The notes below the pieces were generated by a model, which saw only the letters and a program-made list of their open reading frames with translations, had not been told where the DNA came from and did no database searches. The position numbers and the translations under genes were made by a program. From assembly GCA_032358165.1 (NCBI GenBank), contig JAALGY010000035.1, positions 1-64,000 on the forward strand: 64,000 nt of DNA, written 5' to 3'. Below are positions 62,881-64,000 of this stretch, in pieces; the first letter of the stretch is position 1; the number at the start of each line of letters is the position of its first letter. The stretch is from Diplosphaera chodatii. Taxonomy: Eukaryota > Chlorophyta > Trebouxiophyceae > Prasiolales > Stichococcaceae.

Positions 62881-64000
62881 TCAGGGAGGTGGGTTCTCCA
62901 GGTCTGCGACCACCAGTGGTAGCAGCTGCGCCGTCGACTTGTGTGTGTGCTCCAGGGACTTGGAGACACGCTGCCACCGCTCGCCATGGTGCGGCTCTGC
63001 TGTGATGCATTTGTCCAGCACCTGTTTTGCTAGCTCTGGGCTGCCATGCTGCTGCTCGAAAGCATAGTACTGTGCCCAGGCATCGCCATTGTCTGGATCC
63101 AGCAGCACAGCACGCTGGAACCATGATCGCGCCTTCTCGATCTGCATGGTGGTGCAGTGGGTTGGTCAGAGAATTAGCAGCAAAACATGAAACAATGGCC
63201 AGTTGCATGCCGTTCACACCAGAACATTGTACACAGTACTATCCAGCTGGTGGTGCACCTTGCGGTCGTGCCAAAACAGCTGGGCAACAGCGGCAATGAT
63301 GTGCGGGTCATCATTGCAGCGCTTCAGGGCGTCCACCGACTTGGCGCGCCGCTGCGGCCGGGGCGCCATGCTGATGGCCTCCGCATGCAGCATGCCAGAC
63401 GTGGGGCACTCCTGGGAGATAGCAACGGACAGCATCGTAATGCCGCGGAGACACACTGCACTGCTAAAAACGCCAGTCGCGGTGCAAAGGTATTCCGGTT
63501 GACGCTTGCATGCAGATGCAGGGGCTAACAGCCGGAGGCTGGGAGCACCACCTGCAGCGCCTTGGCCATGAGCGAGTCGGCTGCCTTGGGCAGGCCGGCG
63601 CGCAGCTCGGTGCGCACGGAGACGAGCCACAGCTCCTCGTTGCCCCTGTTCTTGTGGCGGCCCTGCTCCAGTGTGGCGCGCGCCTTGGACATGTTGCCCG
63701 CCTGCTCCTCCAGCCGCGCCGCCGCCTGCACTCCAGGCATGGAGAGCATTACAGGAAGGCACCAGAAGGCACCCGAGAGCTGCGTTGCCCAACTGCAATG
63801 GCACATGCAGGCAAGTAAGGCTGCGAAACACCCTTCAAAGCACACGATGCGGGCGGCGGCGGCGGCGTACCCGCCACAGGGGGACGCTGGAGATGCAGCG
63901 CTTGAGGCCGTTTTGGAAGGCGAGGCGCGCCGCGGCGAGGGCGCCCTGCCGCTGCTCCAGCTGCCCCAGCATGAGCCACAGCTTGTCGAAGTAGGGGAAG
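62881..64000 (-). CDS. PRP6: Pre-mRNA splicing factor PRP6, C-terminal part
   Basis: PRP6/PRPF6 bridges U5 and U4/U6 in the tri-snRNP through HAT repeats. The window holds only the last exons; the gene continues past the right edge (5' end outside). From the edge inward: [20 protein letters not shown] and [13 protein letters not shown] (64,000 to about 63,872); [39 protein letters not shown] (about 63,725-63,550); [40 protein letters not shown] (about 63,410-63,240); and [40 protein letters not shown] (about 63,140-62,881), ending in TGA. Each block matches the HAT repeat order at the C-terminus of PRP6. The reading frame looks intact. Confidence 0.92.

Overview
The window is nuclear DNA of a green alga, most likely a chlorophyte of the Chlorella/Coccomyxa (trebouxiophyte) kind. 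Evidence: GC-rich coding exons split by many introns of about 100-250 bp with GTGxGx...TGCAG borders, proteins closest in pattern to plant/algal families (U2AF with RS domain, SEC10, DDT/WHIM chromatin factors), and transposon families typical of plants and algae (MULE, CACTA-like, Helitron-like). The genus cannot be set from the sequence alone.

Layout. 0-5.2 kb: decayed Mutator-like (MULE/SWIM) transposase on the minus strand, plus a short dispersed repeat. 5.4-8.6 kb: PRMT3 (minus). 8.9-10.4 kb: an unidentified minus-strand gene. 10.9-16.8 kb: exocyst subunit SEC10 (plus, about 16 exons), with a retrotransposon relic in one intron. 17.5-19.3 kb: a U2AF large-subunit-like splicing factor (minus). 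19.9-21.2 kb: RNA polymerase I subunit RPA12 (plus). 21.6-22.5 kb: mitochondrial ribosomal protein uL24 (minus). 23.2-26.2 kb: diflavin reductase NDOR1/TAH18 (plus). 26.6-28.1 kb: phosphomannomutase (plus).

28.1-44.1 kb is a gene-poor, AT-richer repeat island. It holds three copies (29,881; 30,578; 36,401) of a non-autonomous element with Helitron-like termini and a 16-bp-period internal tandem repeat. It also holds an 8.5-kb CACTA-like transposon (33,939-42,394) with recognisable terminal inverted repeats, subterminal GTTAACA clusters at both ends, a decayed TNP2-type transposase on the minus strand and a second, divergent decayed gene. One Helitron-like copy is nested in it.

44.2-45.7 kb: a UIM plus EF-hand-like protein (plus). 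45.8-57.0 kb: a very large minus-strand gene (or two adjacent genes) for a chromatin protein. Its domains in order are bromodomain, DNMT1-type RFTS domain, DDT, WHIM1, WHIM/WSD, ARF/BRWD-type Tudor-like module, ARID, proline-rich linker and Agenet/Tudor-like domain. This is the most interesting coding locus. 57.4-59.8 kb: a spastin-like membrane-anchored MIT-AAA ATPase (plus). 60.0-61.5 kb: a possible alkaline-phosphatase-superfamily protein (minus). 62.1-62.6 kb: an intronless UBC7/UBE2G-type E2 (plus). 62.9 kb to the right edge: the C-terminal part of splicing factor PRP6 (minus, continues outside).

The genes are ordinary single-copy housekeeping loci (splicing, Pol I transcription, exocytosis, glycosylation precursor supply, Fe-S biogenesis, ERAD) in mixed orientation with no operon logic. 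Two of them share an oddity: the N-terminal zinc ribbon of RPA12 and the N-terminal zinc finger of PRMT3 keep their fold-like spacing but have lost the expected cysteines. Exon borders were read by eye from splice consensus and protein-family continuity. Those given to the base are the better supported ones; others are approximate.
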